Below are positions 56,007 to 63,721 of a DNA stretch of 64,000 nucleotides, in pieces. Within the stretch, counting starts at the first letter, position 1; every line of letters begins with the position of its first letter. The DNA comes from Nocardia jiangxiensis NBRC 101359 (GTDB lineage: Bacteria; Actinomycetota; Actinomycetes; Mycobacteriales; Mycobacteriaceae): positions 48,161 to 112,160 of the forward strand of contig NZ_BAGB01000009.1 of assembly GCF_000308615.1 (NCBI RefSeq), in the 5' to 3' direction. The notes under the pieces are model-generated. The model did no database searches. It was not told where the DNA came from and saw only the letters and a list, made by a program, of their open reading frames with translations. Both the position numbers and the translations under genes were made by a program.

Positions 56007-56837
56007 ATGAAGACCGCCGAAGAGTTACGCCCTCCCAATGTCGCCGACTTCGTGCGCACGCGTCGCACCCGCCCCAAACCCGGATACCCGACCGGATTCA
56101 CACGACAGGAACTCGCAACCCGCGTGCCGTCAAGCTTGAGCTACCTCAACCAGATCGAGAACGGCCAGCGCAAAGCGCTTACCCCCGACTTCGTCTCGGC
56201 CCTGGCCGCCGCTCTTGAGCTCACCGCCACCGAAACCCAGCACCTCAACAATCTCGCCGCACTCAAGGGACCGGGGCCGCACAGCCATAAGCCCATGGCC
56301 ATCGAGCAGATGCGCTCGCTGATTACCGATGACATGCGCGACCACATGGACAGCCTCACGCCACACCTGTGCGGCTACGTCGACGACCGCTGGAACATCC
56401 TGGCCGCCAACGAGATATACGCACACGCCTACCCACGACTGCTGGACGTGACGAACATTCTGGTCTGGTTCTTCACGGTCTCGGAAAGCCGCGTCACGAT
56501 GCTCGAGTGGGAGGACGAGGCCCGCCTGACCGTGAACTGGTTCCGATGGCATATGGGCAACTACCGCAACCCCGCCTGGGCGAAGGACCTACTGGCCAAG
56601 CTGAGCACCAGCACGGAGTTCCGGGAGATGTGGCTCGCCGAGGAAGTCGAGTTCACCCGCCACCAGCCCCTGATGCACCTACGCGATCCGTCCGGGGAGC
56701 CGTATTCGGTGAACGTGAAGATCACGAACGTCCCAGGGATCGAGGTGCCGTTTCAGCTGTTCGTCGGAGTCAAACTGCCCTTCAGCGGACCCGAGCAGCT
56801 ACTACACGGCCCAGGAACTCGCCCAGAACCTCGTTGA
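56007..56837 (+). CDS. XRE-family regulator with MmyB-like domain, on the element
   Basis: A 276-residue protein. Residues 8-85 form the XRE domain (GFTRQELATRVPSSLSYLNQIENGQRKALTPDFVSALAAAL). Residues 105-260 form the MmyB-like PAS-type ligand pocket (LCGYVDDRWNILAANEIYAHAYP, then RDPSGEPYSVNVKITNVPG). GGGGAG gives the ribosome binding site for ATG 56007. The 3' end overlaps the convergent hydrolase gene by 56 bases, which is unusual. It is a likely master switch of the element, acting on the divergent sensory operon, but its ligand is unknown. Confidence 0.82.
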   Translation: MKTAEELRPPNVADFVRTRRTRPKPGYPTGFTRQELATRVPSSLSYLNQIENGQRKALTPDFVSALAAALELTATETQHLNNLAALKGPGPHSHKPMAIEQMRSLITDDMRDHMDSLTPHLCGYVDDRWNILAANEIYAHAYPRLLDVTNILVWFFTVSESRVTMLEWEDEARLTVNWFRWHMGNYRNPAWAKDLLAKLSTSTEFREMWLAEEVEFTRHQPLMHLRDPSGEPYSVNVKITNVPGIEVPFQLFVGVKLPFSGPEQLLHGPGTRPEPR

Positions 56838-57597
56838 CCTGATCCGGGTGGGTCCAGTTTGCCGCGTGCCCCGCCCCAGGAATTGTCACCACCGGCTCGG
56901 CGGCTGATAACCCGTCAGCTAGGGCCTGAGACTTCTCCGCAGTGCTGGTTTGATCGAACTCGCCGCGCAGTACCAGTGCGGGACAATCGATTTCCCTCAA
57001 TCGGTCAAGCACCGACTCGCGATCGATCAGGCACTCACCGGCGGCGCGGATCGCGGCGCGATCCGACGCGTGCCAGCGTGCCCGCCACGGTGCCTGATCA
57101 GCCTCGGTCCCCCCGATCAGGCGAGGCGCCAGACTGTCCGCGAGCGGATCCAGCGGTACGTCCGGGTTGGTCCACGCATCGAAAAGCTCTCGATACCCGG
57201 TCTTTTCGGCCTCGCCGGACGCACCTGCCTCGGTGTCGAGCAGCATCAACGCCTCGATCCGTGCGGGAGCCAGCAACGCAGCCCGTAGCGCCGCGTAACC
57301 CCCTTGCGACATCCCCACCAGCGTGGCGTGCGCGACTCCCGCGTCGTCCATCACAGCGAGTAGATCCCGCGCGGAATCCCAGTAGGTGAAGGCGCGATCC
57401 GGTGGTGATTCGGTCTTGCCGTGCCCGCGCGCATCCCAGCAAAGCACTCGAAACCCCTGCGATACAAGGTATTCCACCTGTGGAATGAACATGAACGAGT
57501 CCATGTAGAACCCGTGCCCGAACACCACCGCCGGGCCGGGACCACCGGTGTCGGTGTAGAAGATGCGAACAGCATCGGCATCGGATACGAACGGCAT
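56782..57597 (-). CDS. Alpha/beta-fold hydrolase, on the element
   Basis: A 271-residue alpha/beta hydrolase: AVVFGHGFYMDSFMFIPQVEYL (oxyanion hole HGF), VLCWDARGHGKTESP, nucleophile serine in VGMSQGGYAAL, acid in LRGEFDQTS, and histidine in PGAGHAANWTHPDQV. It resembles lactonases and epoxide/ester hydrolases. Upstream in-frame sequence is open for 240 codons but is low in plausible protein character and has no ribosome binding site, so ATG 57597 was taken. It may hydrolyse the ligand of the neighbouring MmyB-type regulator, an inference from position. Confidence 0.82.
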   Translation of the reverse strand: MPFVSDADAVRIFYTDTGGPGPAVVFGHGFYMDSFMFIPQVEYLVSQGFRVLCWDARGHGKTESPPDRAFTYWDSARDLLAVMDDAGVAHATLVGMSQGGYAALRAALLAPARIEALMLLDTEAGASGEAEKTGYRELFDAWTNPDVPLDPLADSLAPRLIGGTEADQAPWRARWHASDRAAIRAAGECLIDRESVLDRLREIDCPALVLRGEFDQTSTAEKSQALADGLSAAEPVVTIPGAGHAANWTHPDQVNEVLGEFLGRVVAARVR

Positions 57598-57970
57598 GGC
57601 GGCAGCGTACTCATCCGCGCTTGATCCGACGGCGAAAACGCAATGACGCTGTATAGCGTTACCAAATCCGCTGGGCGGCGCCGACAACAGATGGTTCTGG
57701 TGGAAGCTGGCATGTGCATAGTCGGTCAGTGACCGGATCGAAGCCTTGCGGCAAGTGGACGACAGGGTCTGGGGCCTGGGCGCTGGCGAACCAGCCGGGC
57801 CCGACCGTGAACGGGACACCAATGCGCGCGACCGGACCAGCCGATGTCCGGGTGATCGCCGGTGTCGGGCGAGGTGCCGAAACCTGCATCCGAGATCATC
57901 TGACCGCTGCATAGAAGCGGCACAACAGCTTCGGAATCTGCCTGGAGGTTCGCTGGCCAGCATGCTGTGT
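57598..57970. other. Non-coding stretch, 373 bases
   Basis: I see no supported gene. It lies between the hydrolase start and the end of the frameshifted gene on the same strand, so it includes the hydrolase promoter. Confidence 0.4.
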
Positions 57971-58575
57971 CTACTCGAGCGCTGGACTGGCCGGGGGCTG
58001 GGGACCGCTAGCGGCCACAGCGGAAGTAAGAAGGTGCCGCTGATCTGGCGGAAGCCAAATTCCGTCACCGGCAGGCAGGTTGATTCCCCGGACTCCGAGG
58101 TCGGCGCGCGCGCACGCGTAGAATTCATCACGAAGCGGCCCCATGACCTCGTACAGCCGCAGGTACTCGACATGGTCGATGCTCTCCCCCAAGACGAAAT
58201 AGCTGAGTTCATATGCTGCCTTGTGCCAGCGGCGGGCAGCGGCGATGGTTTCGGGAGAACCCAGGAGCAGCACCTTTTCCCATTTGACCGTTCGCTCCGC
58301 CTCCGCCTCGGCAAGGGCGTTGGGGCCGACGGGGCTGCCCGCCGGTGCGGTGAGCTTGGGCAGTCCTAGGCCACCGCCTGTTGAAATAGCACTTCCATGA
58401 ACAACTTCAGCGCGTTGGCGTACTCGCTGTAGGCGATCAACCGCTTATCGTCCCAGCGTGTTTCGATACTTCGCCGCCACTTGATCCGCTCGGTATGGGT
58501 AGTCGCGGCAAACGTTGCACCGGCACCTACCAGCACGCCCGCAAGCGTAATCAGTTGCTGCAGTAGCGGTCCCAT
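57971..58575 (-). pseudogene. Frameshifted gene of an unknown membrane-anchored protein family
   Basis: The 5' part (ATG 58575 to TAG 58366) encodes an N-terminal membrane helix (LITLAGVLVGAGATF) and HTERIKWRRSIETRWDDKRLIAYSEYANALK. It stops after residue 69. The next frame continues the same protein character, with LGLPKLTAPAGS and NALAEAEAERTVKWEKVLLLGSPETIAAARRWHKAAYELSYF, down to 57971. Joining the two near 58366-58380 by one base gives a single protein of about 200 residues. Similar intact proteins, one N-terminal helix plus an Ala/Glu-rich helical body, are common in actinobacteria. A sequencing error is possible. It starts 4 bases after the stop of the membrane-protein gene, so they form an operon. 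Confidence 0.6.
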
Positions 58576-58579
58576 TGCA

Positions 58580-58981
58580 TCACCCCGCGTCAGGAGCAGG
58601 TGAGCTCTCAAGACGATGCCTGAAGGTGAACTCGGCGGTGAGGACGGCCAGGCCTGCGGCGGCTATCAGACCACGCACGAAAGCGATTGAGTAGATGCCA
58701 GGATCCAGGCTCATGGACGTGCAGAACGCCGCGATGCCTAGGCACGCGCTCAGGCCGAGGAGCCCCTCGCGAGTGGAGTGGTACAGCCGAGGTTGTGCGC
58801 GACGTTCCCAGGCGATCAACACCGCCGAGAGGTACGCCGCTGGCGGGATGACCCACGTCAGCCACGCCATGAACCCGGGTAGGTGCATCAGGATGGTGCC
58901 CGCTGGGCCGATGACGTAGGTGGCCTCGGCGCCGCAAAGGGCGATCACGACGGTGATCGCGCCGAGCTTGATCTTGTCCAC
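58580..58981 (-). CDS. Small polytopic membrane protein
   Basis: A 133-residue protein with about four membrane segments (IKLGAITVVIALCGAEATYVIGPAG; MAWLTWVIPPAAYLSAVLIAW; EGLLGLSACLGIAAFCTS; FVRGLIAAAGLAVLTAEFTF). No family recognised. GTG 58981 with AGGGG seven bases before was chosen; GTG 58996 and longer options exist. It stands just upstream of the frameshifted gene. Confidence 0.6.
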   Translation of the reverse strand: MDKIKLGAITVVIALCGAEATYVIGPAGTILMHLPGFMAWLTWVIPPAAYLSAVLIAWERRAQPRLYHSTREGLLGLSACLGIAAFCTSMSLDPGIYSIAFVRGLIAAAGLAVLTAEFTFRHRLESSPAPDAG

Positions 58982-59206
58982 GATCGATCCCCTCACATGT
59001 GTCTCAGTTCCCTTGCGGTGCAATACGAAACGGTGCATATCCATGATGCCCGCGAAGGCCGACACCCCGCTGGCATTCACGCGACGGGCCGATCACTGGT
59101 TGCTTCTGGGCGATGTGGGCACCGGCAGTATCGATCACGGCTCGGCGCCCGATAGCCAGATCACCCCGCTCACGGAATCGGCGGGCCTGGGAAGGAAGGA
59201 AGCCCG

Positions 59207-59869
59207 ATGAGCGATATGCAGGAGCTGGCGGAAGAGATATTCGAATCGCTCCGCCGCCATGTCCTGATGGCCCGGCTCTCACCCGCCGGGGGCGCGTTCT
59301 TCGCGATAATGAAACTCAGGCAATCTTATTCGACGAGCCGAAACCGGCCGCTGTTCTTCAACCTCACGTTCTCCGCCGAGAACCAAGCGCTGGTCACCGA
59401 GCCGACCTTGTCAACGGTGCAGATCGACCGCCAGACCGAAATGTTCGGCCCGAGCGGGGAGTACTCCCGATGGTTCAACCGCGCCTGGATCCCCTCGTTC
59501 TTCGCGGAGTGGGAGGGAGACTACAGACATCGACTCGCCCCCCTGCTGGGCAAGAGCAGCGGCGAGGACGTGAGGATCGGGTACTTCGGTGATCTGCGGC
59601 TTCTGCGCAACGACATCATCCACCACAAGGCCAAAACCGACGAGGCCGCGCGCGCGAAGTGCGTGGTGCTGAAGTGGTTCGAGCAAGGGGAGGAAATCGC
59701 TCTCAACCCCAGCCATTATGCGGACCTGTTCGGGCTCTTTCCGTGGGAAAAACTCGGTGCCGTAGTCCCCGATCCGCCAGCGCCGAAACCGGTGGATACG
59801 CGGTTGCCGACGACGCCGTTTGAGGCTCTGATGCAGTTGCGCCGCAATCCCGGACACTTCTTCGGCTGA
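59207..59869 (+). CDS. RNxxxH-motif protein, possible HEPN-type RNase
   Basis: A 220-residue soluble protein. Residues 100-155 are helical and contain R134-N-D-I-I-H139-H in LRLLRNDIIHHKAKTDEAA, which fits the RNxxxH active-site motif of HEPN ribonucleases found in toxins and defence proteins. The start (AAGGAAGGAAGCCCG before ATG 59207) is strong. No obvious nucleotidyltransferase or antitoxin gene is adjacent; the divergent membrane gene is 225 bases away. The motif is short, so the assignment is tentative, but the position of the motif in a helical stretch supports it. Confidence 0.5.
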   Translation: MSDMQELAEEIFESLRRHVLMARLSPAGGAFFAIMKLRQSYSTSRNRPLFFNLTFSAENQALVTEPTLSTVQIDRQTEMFGPSGEYSRWFNRAWIPSFFAEWEGDYRHRLAPLLGKSSGEDVRIGYFGDLRLLRNDIIHHKAKTDEAARAKCVVLKWFEQGEEIALNPSHYADLFGLFPWEKLGAVVPDPPAPKPVDTRLPTTPFEALMQLRRNPGHFFG

Positions 59870-60298
59870 CCTTCCCTGCTGGCACCTCGCCCGCGTGTGC
59901 CCGCTCGAACGTTGATCCTGGTTACGAGGAGTTCGACGGATTCCCCAGTTTGTCGTCGAGCACGATGGGCGGTATCGCCGTGCCCGGCTTGGCTTGTGGA
60001 TCGACTGTGTCGCGTGCCGCTGTTTCAGCTGGTAGCTCCCGTGTTGGACCGCGCGTCCGGGGCGGAGCCGCCGCGATGACGGAACCCACCCTCGGCCTGG
60101 CCCCGACCAGCCTCCAATCTCCGTGCCTGGACGCGGTTCGTCCTGGGTCTTCTCGCGGCCGGGGCAGCGGCAACGCCGTTCCTGCTTTAGCGCGACAGCG
60201 GCGCGGCGGCGACGGTCGCGGTCGCGGTGCTCAGCGTTGCCCCGCGACCGCGAGTTGATCCCGTTGACAAGGACGGAATGAACTGGCCCATGTGACCG
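59870..60298. other. Non-coding stretch after the RNxxxH gene
   Basis: About 430 bases without a gene that I can support. Long open frames here lie in GC-biased positions and read as Arg/Pro-rich sequence on both strands. Confidence 0.4.
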
Positions 60299-60341
60299 CT
60301 CCTGCTCGCCCCTCCCGGCGACGAGGAGGGGCGAGCAGGAG
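60299..60341. terminator. 17-bp hairpin, likely terminator
   Basis: A perfect 17-bp stem (60299-60315 with 60325-60341) with a 9-base loop. It is 33 bases downstream of the minus-strand candidate gene at 60375, which supports transcription of that strand. Confidence 0.65.
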
Positions 60342-60374
60342 TATGTGGAACTGCTGATCACCCTGCGCTGGTGG

Positions 60375-60651
60375 CTATTCGGTGGCTTCCGCCACGCGAA
60401 GCGAAGGCGAGAATTGGTCGACTCGGCGGACAGCGTCGCGAGCTTCATAGACGTCGCCAGGGGAGTCCTGGGCGTAGTCGGCGAGTTTGGCGTCCTGGGC
60501 GCGGCGACGGCAGTCCCGCACGATTGGGACGACGAGGTCGGCTAGGCGGTCGCGGAACGCGGGATCGGTTTGCGGGATCGAATAGGGGTGCTTGCTGTGG
60601 TCCTCCAGGAATCCGTATCGGCCGTTCCAGGAGATGGTTGATTGTGTCCAT
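60375..60651 (-). pseudogene. Possible broken small gene
   Basis: ATG 60651 has AGGAG ten bases before and begins MDTINHLLERP, but this frame then turns Arg/Pro-rich. Another frame from about 60625 reads GRYGFLEDHSKHPYSIPQTDPAFRDRLADLVVPIVRDCRRRAQDAKLADYAQDS and is natural in composition, ending at 60375. A one-base shift near 60620 would join them into a protein of about 90 residues. The hairpin at 60299-60341 would be its terminator. No family recognised; the gene may be intact elsewhere. Confidence 0.3.
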
Positions 60652-61074
60652 GGAAGCAGACTCCTGCACCGAGTACGCGGACGGTGTCGTCGCCAGCAGG
60701 CTTGCATTCCGCAGTCCGGGCGAAGTGCTCGCCGACGCTGTGCGGGCGTTTGACGTGGATGGCCATCACCTTCCAGACGGTTCGAGGTATGCGCAGTTCT
60801 GAATGATTTTCGGAACTGGAAATGCACCCCCGCAGGCCACGCTGTAGAGCTCGGCAGGTCAGCCCTCAGCGCCGTAGATCTTGCGTTGGAGATCGCGTCC
60901 ATGCCGACTGACAATTTGATACAAAAATCAGCACAAAAAGCCCGTGGGGTCTCCATTGGGCGCTGCCATAGAAAGCCGCGTAAGACCCCGGATAAGGGTT
61001 GTCTCTCACTCCGGTCGCCCGCCCGCGAGCGCGCAGGTCGGGCGAAGATGTTCGCACGCGACTTGGAGATATTT
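60652..61074. other. Stretch with no confident gene, AT-rich patch
   Basis: 423 bases. An AT-rich patch at about 60910-60945 stands out against the GC background and may be a promoter. The sigma-like frame is open upstream to 60886, but that extension is Arg/Lys-rich without a ribosome binding site. Confidence 0.35.
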
Positions 61075-61854
61075 ATGCAAAATGAGGCCGAGCAGGTCAC
61101 TTTCGGGCCGGCCTTGGGGTTCGCCACCGACGCCGAGCTCGTCGTCGAGCTGTCCCTGCGGGGCTTCGCGGGCCCGTTGTGTCACGCGCTGGAGCGCCAA
61201 CTCTGGCTCTACGGCTGGCGGGTACTACGCGGCATGGTGCGCGACCGCACGATCCTGCGGGTGCACACCGCACTGCCCCCGATGCACATCAGCCTCGACG
61301 ACTCCCGCGCGCTGCATGACAGCGCCGACCATCGCAACGACTTGGTCGTCGACACTCTGGCTCTCGCAGTCCCTTTCATGATCGACCAGTTGCGCGAGGG
61401 GAAGTGGCAGCCGACGAAGTCACGCAGCGCCGATCCCAAGCTCGGCACCTACTTCATCACCGCCTGCGCCATGAAGTTCCGTGATGCCTACCGGTCATGG
61501 CACCGCACACGACTCAAAGAGATCCGGGACATGCTCCATGCACCCGACTATCAGGAAGCGATCGCTAACGTGCGCGCCACGCAGGACCTGCATTCTGTTG
61601 TCGCGGACCGCTTCCGGCTTCGCCTGATCCTGAAGGCCGCCACGCTCGAGGAGCGAGTGATCATTGCCGGGTTGCTTGCCGACAAGACCCGAGCTGAGAT
61701 CGCTGACGAGCTCGGCATCGGTGTGCGCGCCGTCGAGGGACGCCTCTACCGATTGCGGCAGAACGTCTGGGAGTACCTCGGTGCCGCACCCGTCGGCCAC
61801 ACGCGCAAGCGGAAGCCGAAGCAAACGGTCCACGTTTCGAAGAGCCGCCGATGA
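61075..61854 (+). CDS. Sigma-70-like regulator of the element
   Basis: A 259-residue protein. Its middle (GKWQPTKSRSADPKLGTYFITACAMKFRDAYRSWHR) resembles sigma region 2 of actinobacterial ECF-like proteins. Its C-terminal part (LEERVIIAGLLADKTRAEIADELGIGVRAVEGRLYRLRQ) is a region-4-type helix-turn-helix. The basic tail HTRKRKPKQ may help DNA binding. GGAG lies six bases before ATG 61075. The stop overlaps the start of a membrane-protein gene (ATGA). Inferred: a sigma factor or sigma-derived regulator controlled by that membrane partner. Target promoters unknown. Confidence 0.65.
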   Translation: MQNEAEQVTFGPALGFATDAELVVELSLRGFAGPLCHALERQLWLYGWRVLRGMVRDRTILRVHTALPPMHISLDDSRALHDSADHRNDLVVDTLALAVPFMIDQLREGKWQPTKSRSADPKLGTYFITACAMKFRDAYRSWHRTRLKEIRDMLHAPDYQEAIANVRATQDLHSVVADRFRLRLILKAATLEERVIIAGLLADKTRAEIADELGIGVRAVEGRLYRLRQNVWEYLGAAPVGHTRKRKPKQTVHVSKSRR

Positions 61855-62339
61855 GCCTGCCTGAATCCCCGGAGCCGACGCCCGATCCTGAGCCCCAGGC
61901 GGGAACGGGCCCCCACGACGCCGGGCAGCGACCGGCCTCCATCGCCCCGCGCTCGGATACTGCAGCAGGATCTGAGCGGAAAAGGAAACGAGCCAGCCCG
62001 GCACCGAAGAGCCTGCGCGCAGACACCGCACCCCAGAACGGGTTCGACCTCTACGAGCGACAGATGGTCTGGATCACCGGCAACACCAACGTCCTGATCC
62101 GGACGATCACGCTGGTTTTCGCCGTGCTCGCCGCAGGACTCCTCTTCGTGGGCAGTACCGCCTTAGCCATGCATGCCTTGGGCGTGTCACCGGTGTGGAG
62201 CACTGTCGTCGCAGGTGTCAGCATCGTGGGAACCGGCTTGACGAAGAGAAGGGTCTCCAGTCGCCAAGCCCGCAAAGCCGCTACTACTGGGGACGATCCG
62301 AAGGGAAACGCTGATGATGTCTCAGCCGCGAACCGGTGA
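61851..62339 (+). CDS. Membrane protein coupled to the sigma-like gene
   Basis: A 162-residue protein. The first 75 residues are Pro/Ala/Glu/Arg-rich and disordered, then two membrane helices (about 85-107 and 112-132: RTITLVFAVLAAGLLFVGSTALAM and SPVWSTVVAGVSIVGTGL), then a basic tail. No anti-sigma zinc motif is present. The ATGA overlap with the sigma-like gene suggests functional pairing, possibly as its membrane regulator. Confidence 0.6.
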   Translation: MSLPESPEPTPDPEPQAGTGPHDAGQRPASIAPRSDTAAGSERKRKRASPAPKSLRADTAPQNGFDLYERQMVWITGNTNVLIRTITLVFAVLAAGLLFVGSTALAMHALGVSPVWSTVVAGVSIVGTGLTKRRVSSRQARKAATTGDDPKGNADDVSAANR

Positions 62340-62538
62340 CTCTGTCCCACCCCGAGCTCGCCAGCGCGGTTGCCGCCATCACCGTCACCACGACCAACAC
62401 GTACGAGCCCACGCTCGCTGGTGCTACCAGCCAAGGACCTATGACCACAGCGACGAGCAGCCCGACTCCTGCAGCGACCAACCCCACGACCGACCGCCAA
62501 GCCGTCGCCAACACACGGTCAGAGAGGCGATTATGCAT
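62284..62538 (-). CDS. Small two-helix membrane protein
   Basis: An 84-residue protein with two hydrophobic segments (SVVGLVAAGVGLLVAVVIG and VGSYVLVVVTVMAATALA). It overlaps the end of the coupled membrane-protein gene by 56 bases in convergent orientation. The plus strand also has a short open frame here starting at a GTGA overlap (62336), but the minus-strand product has the more natural protein character. Evidence is modest. Confidence 0.4.
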   Translation of the reverse strand: MHNRLSDRVLATAWRSVVGLVAAGVGLLVAVVIGPWLVAPASVGSYVLVVVTVMAATALASSGWDRVTGSRLRHHQRFPSDRPQ

Positions 62539-62569
62539 GCTCAGGACCCTACGCACTTCAAACCACCTT

Positions 62570-62650
62570 GCCGATGTAGCTCAATGGTAGAGCTCCTGCT
62601 TCCTACGCAGTTGCAGATTTGAACCTGCGTAGGAAGCAGGAGCTCCACCA
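62570..62650 (+). ncRNA. tRNA-like sequence with 3' half replaced by a self-complementary arm
   Basis: Bases 62570-62611 read like a tRNA: acceptor half GCCGATG, D-arm GCTC-AATGGTA-GAGC, and an anticodon arm with loop TTCCTAC (anticodon CCT, Arg). A T-arm-like TGCAG-ATTTGAAC-CTGCG follows with one base too many in the loop. No 3' acceptor complement exists. Instead 62625-62650 is the reverse complement of 62585-62610, 25 of 26 bases, ending CCACCA. The transcript would therefore fold into one long hairpin rather than a cloverleaf. It may be a tRNA remnant altered by recombination, a structured regulatory RNA, or a terminator. Confidence 0.5.
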
Positions 62651-62825
62651 CTCGCATAAGTCCGATGTCGGCCTTTGAGCTGGCGGCTGTGCGCGGCATC
62701 TCCGAAGAGGCTGCGGTCCTGCAGCTTTGGCTCGACAAGCTGATCTGTCCGAGAACAGCATCGTTTGTCGACACCCGGCGAAATCTGTCGGTGCCCTCTG
62801 TCACGATGTGCCGGTGTCCTCCAAC

Positions 62826-63245
62826 ATGGCGACGAATCCGGCGACGATCTACTTCCAGGTGCTCCGCGAGTGGGCCTACCCGCAGGTGTGCAACTACCAA
62901 GACAAGGCGGCCTACACCGCAGCGGTGCGCGAAGAGGCACACCGGATCAACGTATCTGGCCGTCATGGCCGCACCCCCCGCCAGATCGAGAACGCCGTCA
63001 GAAACTGCGCCGACTGGACATGGAAGAAATTCGTCGAAGGTGAGCCGTCGACTGTGTCCGTCGATCGGACTCTTCAGATGCAGTTGCCGCGTGAGATCGA
63101 TGAGCAGTTGCAGGCCCGAGCGGCCGCCGCCAATATCGAGGTATCAGAGCTAGTCTCACGATGGGTGCTCGCCGAGCTCACTGTTGATGTAGTGAGTAGC
63201 GACGACCTTCTCGCACTGCTCGCGCAGCGCCGCCAGCCAGCCTGA
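62826..63245 (+). CDS. Ribbon-helix-helix-type small DNA-binding protein
   Basis: A 139-residue protein. The C-terminal part (LQMQLPREIDEQLQARAAAANIEVSELVSRWVLAEL) has the strand-helix-helix order of CopG/Arc-type regulators. The N-terminal part (IYFQVLREWAYPQVCNYQDKAAYTAAVREEAHRINVSGR) is unknown. ATG 62826 lacks a strong ribosome binding site, and the frame is open upstream to 62727. No partner toxin gene is seen beside it. A terminator follows the stop. Confidence 0.5.
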   Translation: MATNPATIYFQVLREWAYPQVCNYQDKAAYTAAVREEAHRINVSGRHGRTPRQIENAVRNCADWTWKKFVEGEPSTVSVDRTLQMQLPREIDEQLQARAAAANIEVSELVSRWVLAELTVDVVSSDDLLALLAQRRQPA

Positions 63246-63271
63246 TTACGGATCAGAAGGGTAGGAGTCTG

Positions 63272-63301
63272 CGCCGCCGCACTGCCTCTGGTGCGGCGGC
63301 G
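63272..63301 (+). terminator. Terminator of the ribbon-helix-helix gene
   Basis: A perfect 11-bp stem (63272-63282 with 63291-63301) and an 8-base loop, 26 bases after the stop codon. Confidence 0.6.
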
Positions 63302-63721
63302 GTCACCGTGGGTTCGCCCTTATCGAGGATCCGCCAGCACTTGCGCGATCGAGTTATAATGTATGTCAGCTACTGAATGGTGTACGGCGACATCGACGCC
63401 AATCCGGGGTGTGAGTGTTCCGCCCTGAAGGTCCAGTCTGCATCAGGCTCGGCATTTCAACGTATCGGAGTTGTTGCGGCTCATGGCCGGACAGCTCATC
63501 CGGAGCTGGCAGCTCTGATGGTGATGCTCCTCCGCGTTGAGGAGTTCGATCGTCACTTCGAACGCCGTTGCGGCGTCGGGTGATTTGCGTTGGGTGGACC
63601 GCGGTTTGCGGCCATCCGTTTGTCCGGCACTCGGCAATCGCTGGGATCGCGGGTGACGTCGTGGACGTCCCGTTTCCGATCCGAAACACGGTGGTTGCGG
63701 CGAGGCGGATTGGAGTGCGCC
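63302..63721. promoter_or_regulatory. Region with a perfect -10 box
   Basis: TATAAT at 63355-63360 is a consensus -10 sequence, rare in such GC-rich DNA; no clear -35 box is seen 17 bases upstream. A 68-codon open frame at 63377-63583 begins 16 bases after it (VYGDIDANPGCECSALKVQ, ending HFERRCGVG) and could be a near-leaderless gene, but the coding evidence is weak. The rest holds nothing that I recognise. Confidence 0.3.

Noticed and set aside
57598..58314. N-terminal extension of about 240 residues for the element hydrolase
   Set aside because: The alpha/beta hydrolase fold is complete from ATG 57597, and the upstream sequence overlaps another gene and has no ribosome binding site.
59411..60448. 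345-codon minus-strand open frame over the RNxxxH gene
   Set aside because: Composition is Arg/Pro-rich without motifs, and the plus-strand gene has a strong ribosome binding site and natural composition.
62336..62590. Plus-strand 84-codon frame with a GTGA overlap
   Set aside because: The product is Thr/Ala/Pro-rich without hydrophobic pattern, while the minus strand gives a two-helix membrane protein. The choice is not certain.
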